Shown here: positions 26,499 through 28,814 of the stretch, in pieces
How the letters are laid out: the number at the start of each line of letters is the position of its first letter
Position numbering within the stretch: the stretch's first letter is position 1
IMG/VR virus record: IMGVR_UViG_3300035698_002724
Span: 1 to 28,814 of that record
Strand: one strand, 5' to 3'
DNA from: a virus
Length of the DNA: 28,814 nt
Notes under the pieces: model-generated
What the model was told of the DNA's origin: nothing
Seen by the model: the letters and a program-made list of their open reading frames with translations, nothing else
The model's database searches: none
Translations under genes and position numbers: made by a program

Positions 26499-26695
26499 GT
26501 ATAGATTTAATAAACAGCGGGATTTGTCAACTTTGCGGGACGTTTACTACCAACGTAGCGGATGGAAAGTTTAGACCATTCTGTGCGACATGCGAGAGAT
26601 CGATGAACGAAAAAATCGCACAAACAAAAGTTGGTAAGAAGTTTCCAAATGCAAGCTTGCAATTCCCTTCGGCTGAACAAAAAGAGGGAGAATAA
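26495..26695 (+). CDS. Zinc-ribbon protein, 66 aa
   Basis: It starts in an ATGA overlap and has CQLC and CATC separated by ~15 residues, a second zinc ribbon in tandem with the preceding one. A basic C-terminal tail follows (TKVGKKFPNAS). It may be a structural stabiliser or nucleic-acid-binding factor in the head operon. Two adjacent zinc-ribbon genes between Maf-like and beta-structured genes are unusual. Confidence 0.65.
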   Translation: MSIDLINSGICQLCGTFTTNVADGKFRPFCATCERSMNEKIAQTKVGKKFPNASLQFPSAEQKEGE

Positions 26696-26698
26696 AAA

Positions 26699-27346
26699 AT
26701 GGCTGGAAGTAATAATAAAGGATTTTTCAAAACATGTAACGCCAACGGGGTTGGTACTGAAACCTCCGGAACTGAGGTGGAGCTTGATTTCTCCACTATC
26801 ACTACCGGAACCGGTATGAGTATGAGCTTTGCTGGTCTTACTACAGGTACTGGCCTTGAGATAGCCGTTGACAGTGATGTAGTCACTACCGGAAAGGCTA
26901 TCGAGGTTCTGTCCGGTTCTGCGATGACTACAAGCGTGTTCTCGGTAAACGAGGATGGTGACGTTGTGGCGGCTGGAACAATAGGTGGAAGCAATGCTGT
27001 TTCTGCTGCGTTTACTGTAGCTACTGAGACAGGAAACACTATAACGGTTTCAGTCCAGCTAAATGATGCGGCTGGTACTGCCTGTGCAAAATCACAGGGT
27101 TTGTACGGATATATCGCAAGCGACACTGGTGGTATGGCTCTCGATACTGCACCGTCTGGTGGGGTAGCGGCTGGTACTGACGGAATGATTATAGAAACAC
27201 TGGCAGATCAGGGCTTCTGGTGTGTTTCGGAAGCTGACGGAGATATCGACATTGTACTTACGGAAACAGGAACAGGGGCAACGTACCTTGCGCTTATTCT
27301 TCCGAATGGCGACATCACTGTAAGTGGAGCAATTACTTTTACATAA
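26699..27346 (+). CDS. Repetitive beta-structured virion protein (decoration or head fibre), 215 aa
   Basis: AGGGAGA precedes ATG 26699. The product is rich in Gly, Thr, Ser, Ala and Val with repeated TTGTGxxxxF/L and TTGKAIEV-type units (STITTGTGMSMSFAGLTTGT, VVTTGKAIEVLSGS), ending in a beta-rich domain (NGDITVSGAITFT). Such repeats build beta-helices or beta-solenoids in phage fibres and head decoration proteins. Few charged residues and many Thr/Ser make it an attractive substrate for the neighbouring Maf-like enzyme (inference). Function is by composition and position. Confidence 0.65.
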   Translation: MAGSNNKGFFKTCNANGVGTETSGTEVELDFSTITTGTGMSMSFAGLTTGTGLEIAVDSDVVTTGKAIEVLSGSAMTTSVFSVNEDGDVVAAGTIGGSNAVSAAFTVATETGNTITVSVQLNDAAGTACAKSQGLYGYIASDTGGMALDTAPSGGVAAGTDGMIIETLADQGFWCVSEADGDIDIVLTETGTGATYLALILPNGDITVSGAITFT

Positions 27347-27370
27347 ACCTTTAAAAAACTGGAGGCGGTT

Positions 27371-28306
27371 TTGAAAGAAGTTCATATTATAGGGAAAGGC
27401 CCCGGATGGGACTTAGCACCTGATGAGGGTGAAACATGGGGAGCCAATGATTTATTGGCGTGGAGAAACGGCAACGTGAAACTTACGTTTTATATTGATC
27501 GGCACTTGCATTTAAAAGAAGACTCCGGGGATCTTTCCCTTATGAATGATGTTGTCACTGAACGGTGCAATAAACATCATGTCCCTGTATTTTGCACACA
27601 GAAATACGATGATATTCCAACAAGCATGGAGTTTCCTATTTACGATATAATAGATGCTTTTGGTGGAATAGATTATTTCGGCAACAGCATAGATTACATG
27701 ATTGCTTACGCTATTTACATGGGGTTCGAGCATATTCACCTGTATGGCGTGAACATGAAATACGGTACAGTTTATATTTGGGAGAAGCCGGTTACATCAT
27801 TCTGGCTTGGCGTAGCGATTGGGCATGGAGTAGAGGTGTCGGTACATGGAGCTAATTCAGAGATGCTGTTCACTGCTGACAGGAACCTTTATTCATACGG
27901 AACAGCACAGAACATGGATAGAGAGAACATAAAAATAAACAAAGCCTTACTAAAGGGCGCAGGACAAACGGGGGCAACCGATATGAACCTGACTTCAAAA
28001 GACAGAATTATTATACCAGCTATATTACCAACAAATGGTACGGCAGAAGAGATGGAAGCAAGGGACGATCTTATAAACTTAATTGACCTTAGTGACGATG
28101 AAAAAGAACAGCTTAAAGTAAGAAACCACCAGGACAAGCCTAGTGTGATTGTCTTTGACGAGACTGTTTCTACCACCAAAGACTTCGATATCCCGGCTGA
28201 CTGTATGAGCCTTTTGGTAAAAACAATGGAAGGGCTTAGTCTTGAAAAGAAGATTACACCACACACATTACCTCTTTATAAAAAGGTTATGGAAAAATGT
28301 CAATAA
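27371..28306 (+). CDS. Second DUF115/Maf-like Rossmann protein, 311 aa
   Basis: GGAGG (27361-27365) lies before TTG 27371. Residues ~4-165 look like a shorter DUF115-type fold: IIGKGPGWDLAP, LTFYIDRHLH, YFGNSIDYMIAYAIYMGFEHI and LYGVNMKYG, the last two matching the GN...A...G...G-D/N block of the gene at 25159. The C-terminal ~130 residues form a separate helical/beta domain (DRIIIPAILPTNGTAEEMEA...). It could be a second transferase or a non-catalytic relative. The ancestral family is common in phages but uncharacterised to my knowledge. Confidence 0.65.
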   Translation: MKEVHIIGKGPGWDLAPDEGETWGANDLLAWRNGNVKLTFYIDRHLHLKEDSGDLSLMNDVVTERCNKHHVPVFCTQKYDDIPTSMEFPIYDIIDAFGGIDYFGNSIDYMIAYAIYMGFEHIHLYGVNMKYGTVYIWEKPVTSFWLGVAIGHGVEVSVHGANSEMLFTADRNLYSYGTAQNMDRENIKINKALLKGAGQTGATDMNLTSKDRIIIPAILPTNGTAEEMEARDDLINLIDLSDDEKEQLKVRNHQDKPSVIVFDETVSTTKDFDIPADCMSLLVKTMEGLSLEKKITPHTLPLYKKVMEKCQ

Positions 28307-28814
28307 CAGACGCGACAACAAGTCTTAATACAGTATATACAGAGCAAAGCACCGTTGCCTTTACATCTGGAACTCTTTCTACGATAGCTGACTGCGTTAC
28401 GGAGGTTGAGTCAAAGCTTAAACGTGGGACGCTTTCAGCAAGCACCAAGCCTACAAGCACTCAGGTACAGAACTGGATCATCAGGGCAAAACAGGAGTTG
28501 GTTAGCATTCGCAACTTTCGATACGATAGAAGGTATGCGAGTGTTTCAACTGTGGCTTCCCAGTATAGATATTCCATGCCTCCGGACTATGCTGGGGGCC
28601 ACACTTCCTTTCGTGACGTTACGAGCAATCATCCGATAGAGATTGTATCACGGGATTTGTACGATATGCGCTATCCGGATCCTTCTTCAGTGGCAGAAGA
28701 CGAACCAATGCTGTGCTGTATAAAGGACAGGGAGCTTTGGATATTACCGCCTGACGCAGTATATTCGATTGAGATTTCATACGGTAGAACTGGCGAGGAC
28801 AACACAGCTACCGA
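28297..28814 (+). CDS. Head-tail adaptor/connector protein, 3' truncated by window end
   Basis: ATG 28297 overlaps the previous TAA. At least 172 codons remain open to the window end. The helix VQNWIIRAKQELVSIRNF and RYDRRYASVSTVASQYRYSMPPDYAGG resemble phage adaptors of podoviruses, which form a ring below the portal and lead to the tail tube. SFRDVTSNHPIEIVSRDLYDM and ELWILPPDAVYSIEISYGRT continue a beta-rich fold. Assignment is by pattern and position after the head genes; the C-terminus is not in view. Confidence 0.7.
   Translation, partial: MSITDATTSLNTVYTEQSTVAFTSGTLSTIADCVTEVESKLKRGTLSASTKPTSTQVQNWIIRAKQELVSIRNFRYDRRYASVSTVASQYRYSMPPDYAGGHTSFRDVTSNHPIEIVSRDLYDMRYPDPSSVAEDEPMLCCIKDRELWILPPDAVYSIEISYGRTGEDNTAT

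Noticed and set aside
1-28814. tRNA genes, CRISPR arrays, IS elements, integrase or attachment sites
   Set aside because: Scanned by eye for tRNA T-arms, regularly spaced repeats and transposase/integrase motifs; none seen.

Overview
The window reads as one continuous stretch of a double-stranded DNA tailed-phage genome. About 70 genes are tightly packed, often with ATGA or TAATG overlaps, and nearly all lie on the + strand. There is no rRNA, tRNA, CRISPR or IS element. The presence of a terminase, portal, scaffold, SU10-like capsid protein and a probable head-tail adaptor places it in Caudoviricetes. Capsid type and the adaptor suggest a podovirus-like virion, but the tail genes lie outside the window. 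A CMP-Kdo synthetase homologue and a lipobox protein point to a Gram-negative host; this is inference.

Region 1 (1-1630) opens with a cluster of TGACAAA/TTTGTCA half-sites. Small unknown genes follow, three of them behind near-identical ribosome-binding leaders, and the region ends in a large stem-loop. Region 2 (1632-8625) is the replication and nucleic-acid module. It holds a DnaD/DUF4373-like initiator, a beta-class DNA methyltransferase, a chimeric helicase (DnaB N-domain + winged helix + RecA-like ATPase), an Rnl2-type RNA ligase, an ASCH-like protein, SSB, a lipoprotein, a Lar-like zinc ribbon and several zinc-ribbon miniproteins. One of these miniproteins is interrupted by an in-frame TGA.

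Region 3 (8632-9788) is a reverse-strand island of six very small genes. Region 4 (9789-10085) is the divergent control region. It has a reverse promoter, a perfect TGACAAA-C-TTTGTCA palindrome and a near-consensus forward promoter (TTGACA-N17-TATAAA). The palindrome sits about 61 bp upstream of the predicted late start. Region 5 (10050-14693) runs from the small terminase through some 19 micro-genes, including a phospholipase-A2-like protein. Region 6 (14690-28814) holds the CMP-Kdo synthetase, large terminase, LamG-containing fibre or spike, portal, a methyltransferase, scaffold, capsid protein, a Maf/DUF115-like glycosyltransferase candidate, two zinc-ribbon proteins, a repetitive beta-structured protein, a second DUF115-like protein and a truncated adaptor.

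The most interesting idea is a phage-encoded virion glycosylation pathway. KdsB would make a CMP-activated Kdo-type sugar. The Maf-like protein, which starts 12 bp after the capsid gene, would transfer it to Ser/Thr residues of the capsid or of the neighbouring Ser/Thr/Gly-rich protein. The second DUF115-like protein and the methyltransferase may assist. The families can be read from the sequence; the pathway is a hypothesis.
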